A program made the position numbers and the translations under genes. DNA of 29,624 nucleotides from CAYGLV01 sp964351025 (GTDB taxonomy: Bacteria > Actinomycetota > Thermoleophilia > Gaiellales > Gaiellaceae): assembly GCA_964351025.1 (NCBI GenBank), contig CAYGLV010000027.1, forward strand, positions 1 to 29,624, in the 5' to 3' direction. Below the pieces are notes generated by a model. It did no database searches. It was not told where the DNA came from and saw only the letters and a program-made list of their open reading frames with translations. Below are positions 23,036 to 29,571 of the stretch, one piece after another (within the stretch, counting starts at the first letter, position 1; each line of letters begins with the position of its first letter).

Positions 23036-24202
23036 TCACAGCTCGGTCAGGGCCGCGAGCAGCCGGTCGACCTCCTCGGCCGTGTTGTAGTGGACGATGC
23101 CGGCACGGACGGCGCCCTGCTGCGGGTCGAGCCCCAGCTGTGCCATCGTCTCGACGGCGTAGTAGTTGCCCCACCACACCGCGATGTCGCGCGCCGCGAG
23201 GTGGGTCGCCACGGCCTCCGGTGCGTGCCCGGGGACGTTGAAGCAGAACGTCGGCACGCGGCCCTCCAGCGAGGGCAGCCCGTAGAGCTCGATGCCGCCG
23301 GGCAGTCCGGCGAGGAAGCGCTCGCCGAGGAAGCGCTCATGCGCCGTGATCGCGTCCCAGCCGAGCGAGTCGATGTAGTCGACCGCGGCGACGAAGCCGG
23401 CGAGCAGCTCGTGCTGGCAGGTGCCATGCTCGAAGCGGTGGCCGACCGGCTCGTTCGCGGCCGGGCGCACCTTGTAGGGCCGCCAGCTCTCGAGCAGCTC
23501 CCGCCTGCCGTACGCGAGGCCCATGTGCGGGCCGAAGAACTTGTACGGCGAGCAGATGAGCACGTCCACGTCCCAGGCGCCGACATCGATCGGGCCGTGC
23601 GGCCCGTAGTGCACCGCGTCCGCCCAGGCGAGCGCGCCCGCGCCGTGCGCAAGCTCGACGATCCGGCCCACGTCCGGCGCAGTGCCGACGGAGTTCGCCG
23701 CAACCGGGAAGGCGACGACGCGCGTGCGCTCCGAGAGCTGCCGCGCCAGGTCGTCGTAGTCGATGGAAAGGTCGTCGTGGACCGCGACAAAGCGGATGAC
23801 GATGCCGAGGTCGTGGGCGAGCTCGAGCCAGGGCGAGACGTTCGCGTCGTGGTCGAGCTTCGTCACGAGCACCTCGTCGCCGGCGCGGAGCGTGCGCGCG
23901 AGCGTGCGCGTGAGGTTGAAGTTCAGCGCGGTCATGCTCGGGCCGAACACGACCTCCTCGTCCGAGCAGCCGAGGAAGTCCCCCGCGCGCCGGCGGGCGC
24001 GAGCGACGAGCTCGTCGGTGCGGCGGGACGTCTCGTACGCCGCCCCGACGTTGGCATTGTCCTCACGCAGGTAGCCGGCGATCGCGTCGATCACCTCGTC
24101 CGGGCACTGCGTGCCCCCCGGGCCGTCGAAGAAGGCGAGTGACCGCTGGAGCGCGGAGTAGCGGGCGCGGACGGCGGCGATGTCGAGCAGGGTTGCGCTC
24201 AC
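23036..24202 (-). CDS. Cysteine desulfurase-like PLP enzyme (class V aminotransferase fold)
   Basis: 388 residues. The PLP lysine is Lys221 in CSPYKFFGPHMG. The cofactor Asp lies in LAWADAVHYGPHG, with HxH-like contacts in KLDHDANVSPW. The N-terminus has FFDGPGGTQCP and the C-terminus VRAGIVHYNT. These mark the VC1184-type subgroup of SufS-like proteins rather than a housekeeping IscS or SufS, and the catalytic Cys loop of true desulfurases is not obvious (HGTCQHELL holds one Cys). It may be a desulfurase, selenocysteine lyase or other beta-lyase. The GTG start lies 4 bases after the element at 24207-24346. An OsmC gene is upstream and the epimerase downstream. Confidence 0.88.
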   Translation of the reverse strand: MSATLLDIAAVRARYSALQRSLAFFDGPGGTQCPDEVIDAIAGYLREDNANVGAAYETSRRTDELVARARRRAGDFLGCSDEEVVFGPSMTALNFNLTRTLARTLRAGDEVLVTKLDHDANVSPWLELAHDLGIVIRFVAVHDDLSIDYDDLARQLSERTRVVAFPVAANSVGTAPDVGRIVELAHGAGALAWADAVHYGPHGPIDVGAWDVDVLICSPYKFFGPHMGLAYGRRELLESWRPYKVRPAANEPVGHRFEHGTCQHELLAGFVAAVDYIDSLGWDAITAHERFLGERFLAGLPGGIELYGLPSLEGRVPTFCFNVPGHAPEAVATHLAARDIAVWWGNYYAVETMAQLGLDPQQGAVRAGIVHYNTAEEVDRLLAALTEL

Positions 24203-24206
24203 GCGC

Positions 24207-24346
24207 GTCCCTCGCCGGCGCCGGCTCCCGCCGGGCGGAGCCCGGCTCCGCCGCCGCCTGCCGCCGCTCGCGGCACCGTGCCTTCCGGGGCCGTACTACC
24301 CGTACTGTCCACTCCGGCCCGGCACCGCGAGCGGCGCCCGAGGAAC
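24207..24346 (-). ncRNA. Structured intercistronic element, copy 1 (candidate cis-regulatory RNA or palindromic repeat)
   Basis: Lies between the OsmC stop (24378) and the desulfurase-like start (24202). On the transcribed strand P1 is GTTCCTCG (24346-24339) with CGAGGGAC (24214-24207), 8 bp with one G-U. P2 is 12 bp, 24336-24325 with 24273-24262. An inner stem GTGCC/GGCAC and then CCGG..GG/CC-CCGG carries the loop ACA-GTAC-GGGTA-GTAC-GG. A further hairpin GCCGGG-CTCCG-CCCGGC is flanked by CGGA and GGGAGC. The GAGGGA of the 3' P1 strand is the only Shine-Dalgarno-like sequence before the GTG, so closing P1 would hide it. Confidence 0.6.
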
Positions 24347-24377
24347 ACGCGGGCGGAGGGGGTTGACTCAGAGCGTC

Positions 24378-24803
24378 TCATGTTGTCTCGATCTCCTTGC
24401 CGTTGACGGTCCAGCGATAGCGGGGTTTGGCGGTCAGCGAGGCCCCCACGAAGCAGCCGCGCTCGGTGCGCGCGAGCAGCGTGCGCAGCGCGTCGTCGGG
24501 CGGCTCGCTGTTGAGCTCGAGCTGGATGGCGACCTCGATCTCGACGAACGCAAAGAGGCCGTCCTCCTCGCGTCGGGTGACGACGCCGGAGGCGCCGGCG
24601 CGGGCGCGCCCGGTCAGGCCGGCCCGGTCGAGCGAGTACTCCAGGCTCGTCAGTGTGCAGCGGGCGGCCGCGGCGAGCACGAGGTGCTCCGGCGTCCAGG
24701 CCTCGTCGTACGGCAGTGGCCGTCCGCCACGGTCGCTCGACGCGACCCAGTCGCCGTCGAGCGAAACCGCGAACTCGAGTCGCTTTGCCTTCGCCTCCGC
24801 CAC
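24378..24803 (-). CDS. OsmC/Ohr family peroxiredoxin-like protein
   Basis: 141 residues. The two cysteines of the OsmC/Ohr peroxidatic pair are present: Cys49 in AAAARCTLTSL and Cys117 in TERGCFVGASL. PYDEAWTPEHLVLAAAARC is the typical helix leading to the first. Such proteins reduce organic hydroperoxides using thiols. This one is of the broader OsmC type rather than a close Ohr. The GTG start is 7 bases downstream of TACGGT (24811-24816) with no Shine-Dalgarno. It heads the minus-strand cluster followed by the desulfurase-like enzyme and epimerase, and is divergent from the saccharopine-dehydrogenase-like gene. Confidence 0.88.
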   Translation of the reverse strand: MAEAKAKRLEFAVSLDGDWVASSDRGGRPLPYDEAWTPEHLVLAAAARCTLTSLEYSLDRAGLTGRARAGASGVVTRREEDGLFAFVEIEVAIQLELNSEPPDDALRTLLARTERGCFVGASLTAKPRYRWTVNGKEIETT

Positions 24804-24857
24804 GCGGCGAACCGTACCGTTTGACGCGGTAGCAACAGCGGACGATGATCGCGGATC
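24804..24857. promoter_or_regulatory. Divergent promoters of osmC and the 24858 gene
   Basis: Plus strand: TTGACG (24821-24826), a 17-base spacer and GATGAT (24844-24849) make a good sigma-70 promoter, with the -10 ending 8 bases before GTG 24858. Minus strand: TACGGT (24816-24811) ends 7 bases before GTG 24803. Neither gene has a Shine-Dalgarno, so both messages are probably leaderless. Confidence 0.6.
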
Positions 24858-25910
24858 GTGACGGCGGGGCAGCTCCTGGCAGTTTTCGGCCCGACCGGGT
24901 ACACCGGCCGGCTCGTCGTAGCCGAGGCCCGACGGGCCGGGCTGCCGCTGCGTCTCATCGGGCGGCGGCGGGAGGCGCTCGAGGCGCTCGCCGGCGCGGG
25001 CGACGAGATTGCCGTCGCCGATGCCCGCGACGAGGCCGCTCTTCGCGACGCCTTCAGCGGGGCCTTCGCCGTCGTATCGTGTGCCGGGCCGTTCCTCGAG
25101 CTCGGTCCGGCGCCCGTCGCCGCCGCGATCGGCGCCGGCGCCCATTACCTCGACTCGAGCGGCGAGCAGGCCTGGGTGCGCCTGCTCCAGGAGCGCTTCG
25201 GGGAGCCCGCACGGGAGCGCGGCGTCGCCGTGCTGCCCTGCTTCGGCTTCGACTACGTGCCCGGCGATCTCGCGGCTCGACTCGCGGCCGAGGGCCTCGA
25301 GCCGCTCGACGAGCTGATCGCGGCCTATTCGGTGAGCGACGCGTCGGGCAGCCGCGGCACGAAGCGCACGGCCGCCCGCATCCTCGCCCAGCCGCTCGTG
25401 GCGTTCGTGGACGGCCGGCTCGTCGGAACGCGGTTCGGCGCCACGACACGCACCGTCCGCTTCCCCTTCGGCGACAGGGCGGTGGCCGAGTGGTGCGGCA
25501 CCGAGCCGCTGACCGTGCCGCGGCACACGCGCGTGCAGACGGTGCGCTCGTTCGTGCGCGCACCCGCTGCCGCGCGCCGCTTCGGGTCGCTGCTGCCGCT
25601 CGCCGCCCCGCTCGTCCGCGTGGCCGCCCGCTTCGCCGCTATGGGGCCTCCGGAGGAGGCTCGCGCCGGTGCGCGCTTCGCCGTCGTCGCCGAGGCGCGC
25701 GGCCCCGCCGGAGGCAGGCGCGTCACGCTGACGGGCTCCGACATGTACCTCCTGACGGCGCGGGCGCTCGTCGCGGGGGCCTCGCTGCTTCTGGCGGGGG
25801 AGGGCCGCGCGAGCGGCGTCGTCGCCCCCGCGGAGGCCTTCGACGCCCGGCGTCTGCTTGCCCGCCTCGATCCGCTCTGCCGACTCGAGTCCGTCGGGCC
25901 GCTCGACTGA
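24858..25910 (+). CDS. Saccharopine dehydrogenase-like NAD(P)-binding protein
   Basis: 350 residues. The N-terminal Rossmann motif is LLAVFGPTGYTGRLVV, followed by LPLRLIGRRREALEAL and VVSCAGPFLELG, with GAHYLDSSGE and VLPCFGFDYVPGDL. This is the pattern of the saccharopine-dehydrogenase NADP-binding family, including trans-acting enoyl reductases of mycobacterial lipid synthesis. The C-terminal part (about 190-350) is less conserved. The actual substrate is unknown; lysine metabolism is not implied. A consensus-like promoter precedes GTG 24858. Confidence 0.85.
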   Translation: MTAGQLLAVFGPTGYTGRLVVAEARRAGLPLRLIGRRREALEALAGAGDEIAVADARDEAALRDAFSGAFAVVSCAGPFLELGPAPVAAAIGAGAHYLDSSGEQAWVRLLQERFGEPARERGVAVLPCFGFDYVPGDLAARLAAEGLEPLDELIAAYSVSDASGSRGTKRTAARILAQPLVAFVDGRLVGTRFGATTRTVRFPFGDRAVAEWCGTEPLTVPRHTRVQTVRSFVRAPAAARRFGSLLPLAAPLVRVAARFAAMGPPEEARAGARFAVVAEARGPAGGRRVTLTGSDMYLLTARALVAGASLLLAGEGRASGVVAPAEAFDARRLLARLDPLCRLESVGPLD

Positions 25911-25917
25911 GCCGTCA

Positions 25918-25936
25918 GCGCCGTCCGGTCCGGCGC
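25918..25936 (+). terminator. Possible short hairpin after the 24858-25910 gene
   Basis: GCGCCG and CGGCGC form a 6-bp stem with a 7-base loop, 8 bases past the stop codon. No U-run follows. It directly precedes the TACTCT box of the next gene. Confidence 0.3.
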
Positions 25937-25949
25937 CTACTCTGCCTTC

Positions 25950-26141
25950 GTGCGACGCCTACGACCGTTGAGTGAGGCAGAGTGCTACGCCCGGTGCTAC
26001 GGGTCGCGCGGCGAGGAGTCGGTACGCGTGGTCGTGATCGAGCCGCGCCGGCCGCGCTACGAGCCGCCACACGTCTCGGGTGAGCTCCTGCGTTCGCTCT
26101 TCGAAGAGAAGCTCGACACGAGAGAGCCTGAAGCGGCCTAG
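25950..26141 (+). CDS. Small basic protein of unknown function
   Basis: 63 residues, not recognised. It contains SEAECYARCYGSRGEES, with two Cys four apart, then VRVVVIEPRRPRYEP and a C-terminal helix SGELLRSLFEEKLD. The coding case rests on codon use like its neighbours and on a TACTCT box (25938-25943) exactly 6 bases before GTG 25950, the same arrangement as other starts here. It overlaps the longest version of the following glycosylase frame by 62 bases, so the two are likely read from one message. Confidence 0.6.
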   Translation: MRRLRPLSEAECYARCYGSRGEESVRVVVIEPRRPRYEPPHVSGELLRSLFEEKLDTREPEAA

Positions 26142-27111
26142 CGACGTTCCCGATGTCCTGGCGCCCGGCCTCCAGGCGATCTTCGTCGGGATCAATCCCG
26201 GCCGCGTTTCCGCTGCCGCGCACGCTCACTTCGCCAACCCGCGCAACGATTTCTGGCGGGCCCTGCACGAGGCGGGCTTCACTCCGCGTCTGCTCGAGCC
26301 CGGCGAGCAGCACGAGCTGCCCTCCTTCGGGCACGGGCTGACGAACGCCGCCTACCGCACGACTCCCGGTTCGAGCGACCTGCGCAGAGCCGATTTCGCC
26401 GGCTCTGCCGAGCGCCTCGCGGGGGTCGCATTCAACCTGCGCCCACGGGCGCTCGCGTTCGTCGGCAAAGAGGCCTACCGGGGCCCGTTCGGCGGGCGGC
26501 CGGGGCACGGGCTCCAGACCCGTGCTCTTGCCGAAACGGCGCTCTTCGTCCTCCCCTCGACCTCGCCGGCGAACGCGGCCGTGCCCTATCCCGAGCGGCT
26601 GCGCTGGTTCCGGGAGCTGAAGGAACTGCTCAACCGGGGCGGGCTGCGCCTGCGCCCGGCGACGCGGGCGCTCGTGCTCGATCCGGCGGGCCGGGTGCTG
26701 CTCGTGCGGTTCCGCTTCCCGCACGGGCAGGTCTGGGCGCCGCCGGGCGGCGGCATCCATCCGGGCGAGACGCCCGAACAGGCGATCCAGCGCGAGCTTC
26801 GGGAGGAGACGGGCCTCGGGCCGGTCGAGCTCGGCCCGTGGCTCTGGACGCGGACGCATGTCTTCCCGGACATGGCCGGCTGGGACGGGCAGACCGAGCG
26901 CTGCGTCCTCGTGCGTGCACCGGCGTTCGAGCCCGCTCCGCACTTCTCGGCGGCGGAGCTGCTCGAGGAGAACGTGACCGGCATGCGCTGGTGGACGCTG
27001 GACGAGTTGCGCGTCTCGCGCGAGACGTTCGCGCCGCGCCGGCTGCCCGAGCTCGTGGCGGCGCTGGTCCGCGACGGCCCTCCGCCCGAGCCGGTGGACG
27101 TCGGCGTCTGA
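26080..27111 (+). CDS. Mismatch-specific uracil-DNA glycosylase (Mug/TDG) fused to a Nudix hydrolase
   Basis: 343 residues in one frame. Part 1 (about 24-185) is a Mug/TDG-type glycosylase: motif 1 FVGINPG (37-41 core, with the catalytic Asn), FANPRNDFWRALHEAGF and motif 2 LPSTSPANA (158-166), closer to TDG (PSSSA) than to E. coli Mug. Part 2 (about 190-335) is a Nudix hydrolase with a complete box: Gly224-x5-Glu230-x7-RELREETGL (238-246). It would pair removal of U or T from mismatches with hydrolysis of a nucleotide. GTG 26080 is the only ordinary start, but the homologous region begins only near residue 17-22. A CTG at 26128 would suit the family N-terminus better. Confidence 0.88.
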   Translation: MSSCVRSSKRSSTRESLKRPSDVPDVLAPGLQAIFVGINPGRVSAAAHAHFANPRNDFWRALHEAGFTPRLLEPGEQHELPSFGHGLTNAAYRTTPGSSDLRRADFAGSAERLAGVAFNLRPRALAFVGKEAYRGPFGGRPGHGLQTRALAETALFVLPSTSPANAAVPYPERLRWFRELKELLNRGGLRLRPATRALVLDPAGRVLLVRFRFPHGQVWAPPGGGIHPGETPEQAIQRELREETGLGPVELGPWLWTRTHVFPDMAGWDGQTERCVLVRAPAFEPAPHFSAAELLEENVTGMRWWTLDELRVSRETFAPRRLPELVAALVRDGPPPEPVDVGV

Positions 27112-28809
27112 TCAGTCCTGCCAGCGGTTCGTGATCGGCGTGCGGCGGTCGCGGCCGAAGGCCTTCGGCCGCAGCTTCACCCCCGGCGGGGCCTGGCGGC
27201 GCTTGTACTCGGCGCGGTCGATCAGGGCGAGAGCGCGCTCGACGACGTCGCGGTCGAACGCGGCGAGCAGCTCCTCGCGCGAGCGGTCCTCCTCGACGTA
27301 GGCCTCGAGCACCGGGTCGAGGGCGGCATAGGGCGGGAGGGAGTCCTCGTCGAGCTGGTCGGGCCGAAGCTCGGCGCTCGGCGCGCGCTCGATCGTCGTT
27401 GCCGGGATCAGCTCCCGGCCGGCACGCTCGTTCAGGTGGCGGGCGAGCCGGAAGACGTCGGTCTTGAAGACGTCCTTGAGCAGGGAGAAACCGCCGACCA
27501 TGTCGCCGTAGAGGGTCGAGTAGCCGACCGCGAGCTCCGACTTGTTCCCGGTCGAGACGACGAGCCAGCCGTGCGTGTTGGAGAGCGCCATCAGCAGCGT
27601 GCCGCGGACACGGGCCTGGAGGTTCTCGGCGGCGAGGCCCTCGGGCCCGCCGAGGACGTCGTCGAGCGCCGCGACGGCGCCCTCGATCGGCAGCTCCCGG
27701 AAGTCGCAGCCGAGGCTGTCGGCCACTCGGCGAGCGTCCGCGCGTGTCCCCTCGGACGAGTAGCGCGACGGCATCGAGACGCAATGCACGCGCTCGGGGC
27801 CGAGCGCGTCGGCGCAGAGCGCTGCGGTCAGCGCCGAGTCGATCCCGCCCGAGACACCGACGAGGACCTCGCCGAACCCGTTCTTGCCCACGTAGTCGCG
27901 CAGGCCGAGCACGAGTGCGCGCCGCATCTGCTCGAGCTCCGGCTCGAAGGGCGAGACGGCGCCGCTGCTCTCCTCTGCGTGCTTCTGCGCCGCGCCGAGC
28001 TCGACCGTCTCCGCCCGCAAGGTCTCCTCGCGCTCGCGCTCGAGCGAGCGGCGCCTTACGTCGCGTAGCCGCCGCGCGAGCACCGCGGTCGGGTCCACGT
28101 CGACGACGAGCAAGGCCTCCTCGAAGCCCGGCGCGCGGGCGAGCACCTCGCCCTCGTCGTCGAGCACGACCGAGTGGCCGTCGAAGACGAGCTCGTCCTG
28201 GCCGCCGACGAGGTTGCAGAAGGCGAGGAAGCAGGAGTTGTCGCGCGCGCGCGTGACCAGCATCTCCTCGCGTTCCTCGGCCTTGCCGACGTGGAACGGA
28301 GAGGCCGAGATGTTGACGAGCAGCTCCGCGCCCGCGAGCGCGAGCTCGGTCGCCGGCGCACCGGGTTGCCAGACGTCCTCGCAGATCGTCGGCCCGACGA
28401 GCGTCTCACCGATCCGCAGCAGCAGGAGGTCACGGCCGGTCGCGAAGTAGCGGTGCTCGTCGAAGACGCCGTAGTTGGGGAGGAAGCGCTTGCGGTAGAC
28501 GGCGCGCACCTCGCCGCCCGCGCAGACGGCGCAGGCGTTGAAGAGGTCGCGCTCGAACCAGGGCGCGCCGACGAGCGCGGTGACCCCGGTGCACGCGCGG
28601 GCGATCTCCTCGAGCGAGGCGCGCGCCGCCCGTACGAACCCGGGGCGCAGCAGCAGGTCCTCGGGTGGGTAGCCGGTCACCGCGAGCTCGGGGAAGAGAA
28701 CGAGGTCGGCGCCTGCCGAACGCGCCTCGTCGAGGGCCACGAGGATACGCGAGCGGTTGCCCTCGAGGTCGCCGACGACCGTATTGATCTGCGCGAGCGC
28801 GAGCCGCAT
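27112..28809 (-). CDS. nadE: Glutamine-dependent NAD+ synthetase
   Basis: 565 residues from ATG 28809, joining a nitrilase-type glutaminase domain (about 1-260) to an NAD synthase domain (about 285-565). The glutaminase has the Glu of LFPELAVTGYPPEDLLL, the Lys of YRKRFLPNYGVFDE and the Cys of GPTICEDVW. The synthase has the PP-loop VGVSGGIDSALTAALCADALG and GNKSELAVGYSTLYGDM. It amidates deamido-NAD to NAD+ using glutamine. A GGAGG lies 3 bases before ATG 28809, and a further in-frame TTG at 28839 adds only ten non-conserved residues. The stop codon is back to back with the convergent glycosylase-Nudix stop (TGATCA). Confidence 0.96.
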   Translation of the reverse strand: MRLALAQINTVVGDLEGNRSRILVALDEARSAGADLVLFPELAVTGYPPEDLLLRPGFVRAARASLEEIARACTGVTALVGAPWFERDLFNACAVCAGGEVRAVYRKRFLPNYGVFDEHRYFATGRDLLLLRIGETLVGPTICEDVWQPGAPATELALAGAELLVNISASPFHVGKAEEREEMLVTRARDNSCFLAFCNLVGGQDELVFDGHSVVLDDEGEVLARAPGFEEALLVVDVDPTAVLARRLRDVRRRSLEREREETLRAETVELGAAQKHAEESSGAVSPFEPELEQMRRALVLGLRDYVGKNGFGEVLVGVSGGIDSALTAALCADALGPERVHCVSMPSRYSSEGTRADARRVADSLGCDFRELPIEGAVAALDDVLGGPEGLAAENLQARVRGTLLMALSNTHGWLVVSTGNKSELAVGYSTLYGDMVGGFSLLKDVFKTDVFRLARHLNERAGRELIPATTIERAPSAELRPDQLDEDSLPPYAALDPVLEAYVEEDRSREELLAAFDRDVVERALALIDRAEYKRRQAPPGVKLRPKAFGRDRRTPITNRWQD

Positions 28810-28890
28810 GCGCCTCCAAGGTTTGCGACTGACAGGCAAAAACTACCTTACCACGCCCTCCGGGCGCTGAAGCGTCTACCGTCAGGCGCC

Positions 28891-29571
28891 ATGAGCTTGC
28901 GGATCGTGATCCGGCGGCGCTACCGCGGCCCCGTCGACTCGGGAAACGGCGGCTATGTCTGCGGCGTCGTCGCGGGCTTCGTGGCCGGCGAGGCCGAGGT
29001 GACGCTGCGCCTGCCGCCGCCGCTCGAGACGCCGCTTGATCTGGAGCGCGACGGCGAGCGCGTCCTGCTGCTCGACGGCGAGGCGCTCGTCGCCGAGGCG
29101 GTTCCCGCGAGCGTCGAGCTCGTCCCGCCCACACCCGTCTCCTGGGAGCAGGCGCTCGACGCGACGACCCGCTACCCCGGCTTCCACGAGCACGCGTTTC
29201 CCGAGTGCTTTACGTGCGGCCCGGGCCGGGCGGAGCCCGACAGCCTGCGCATCTTCCCCGGCTCGGTCGCCGGCCGCCCGGACACCGTCGCCGCGCCCTG
29301 GGTTGCGCACGAGGTCGATCCAGCCGTCCTCTGGGCGGCAATCGACTGCCCGGGCGCATTCGCCGTGGGCGTAGTCGGCCGGGGCGAGACGGTGCTCGGC
29401 CGGATGGCGGCGCGGATCGACCGGATCCCCGCCGAAGGGGAGCGCTGCATCTCCGTCGGGGTGGCCCTCGGCGAGGACGGCCGCAAGCTCTACGCGGGAA
29501 CCGCGCTCTTCGCCGAGACGGGCGAGCTGCTTGCGCTCGCGCGCCAGACCTGGATCGTTCCCCGCACTTAG
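28891..29571 (+). CDS. Hotdog-fold thioesterase-like protein of unknown function
   Basis: 226 residues. The N-terminal third (SLRIVIRRRYRGPVDSGNGGYVCGVVAGFV) resembles the first strands and helix of a hotdog unit. The middle segment FPECFTCGPGRAEPDSLRIFPG is the Cys-x2-Cys-Gly-Pro motif seen in many hotdog-domain conserved hypotheticals. VAAPWVAHEVDPAVLWAAIDCPGAFAVG and the C-terminal YAGTALFAETGELLALARQTWI are the typical last strands of a thioesterase-like unit. Two hotdog units in one chain are likely. Substrate unknown. TACCGT (28877-28882) lies 8 bases before the ATG. The stop overlaps the convergent gene end by 4 bases. Confidence 0.75.
   Translation: MSLRIVIRRRYRGPVDSGNGGYVCGVVAGFVAGEAEVTLRLPPPLETPLDLERDGERVLLLDGEALVAEAVPASVELVPPTPVSWEQALDATTRYPGFHEHAFPECFTCGPGRAEPDSLRIFPGSVAGRPDTVAAPWVAHEVDPAVLWAAIDCPGAFAVGVVGRGETVLGRMAARIDRIPAEGERCISVGVALGEDGRKLYAGTALFAETGELLALARQTWIVPRT

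Noticed and set aside
22867..24346. Assignment of the paired elements to known riboswitches (SAM, TPP, cobalamin, SAH, T-box)
   Set aside because: None of the hallmark sequences is present. A GGTGCCGCG stretch in copy 1 resembles the T-box antiterminator but is absent from copy 2.
24180..24366. Similar short peptides (GPYYPYCP / GPYSLYCP) read from the two element copies on the plus strand, suggesting a protein motif
   Set aside because: The frames carry no start context, lie antisense to the transcribed elements, and the similarity is explained by the shared nucleotide structure.
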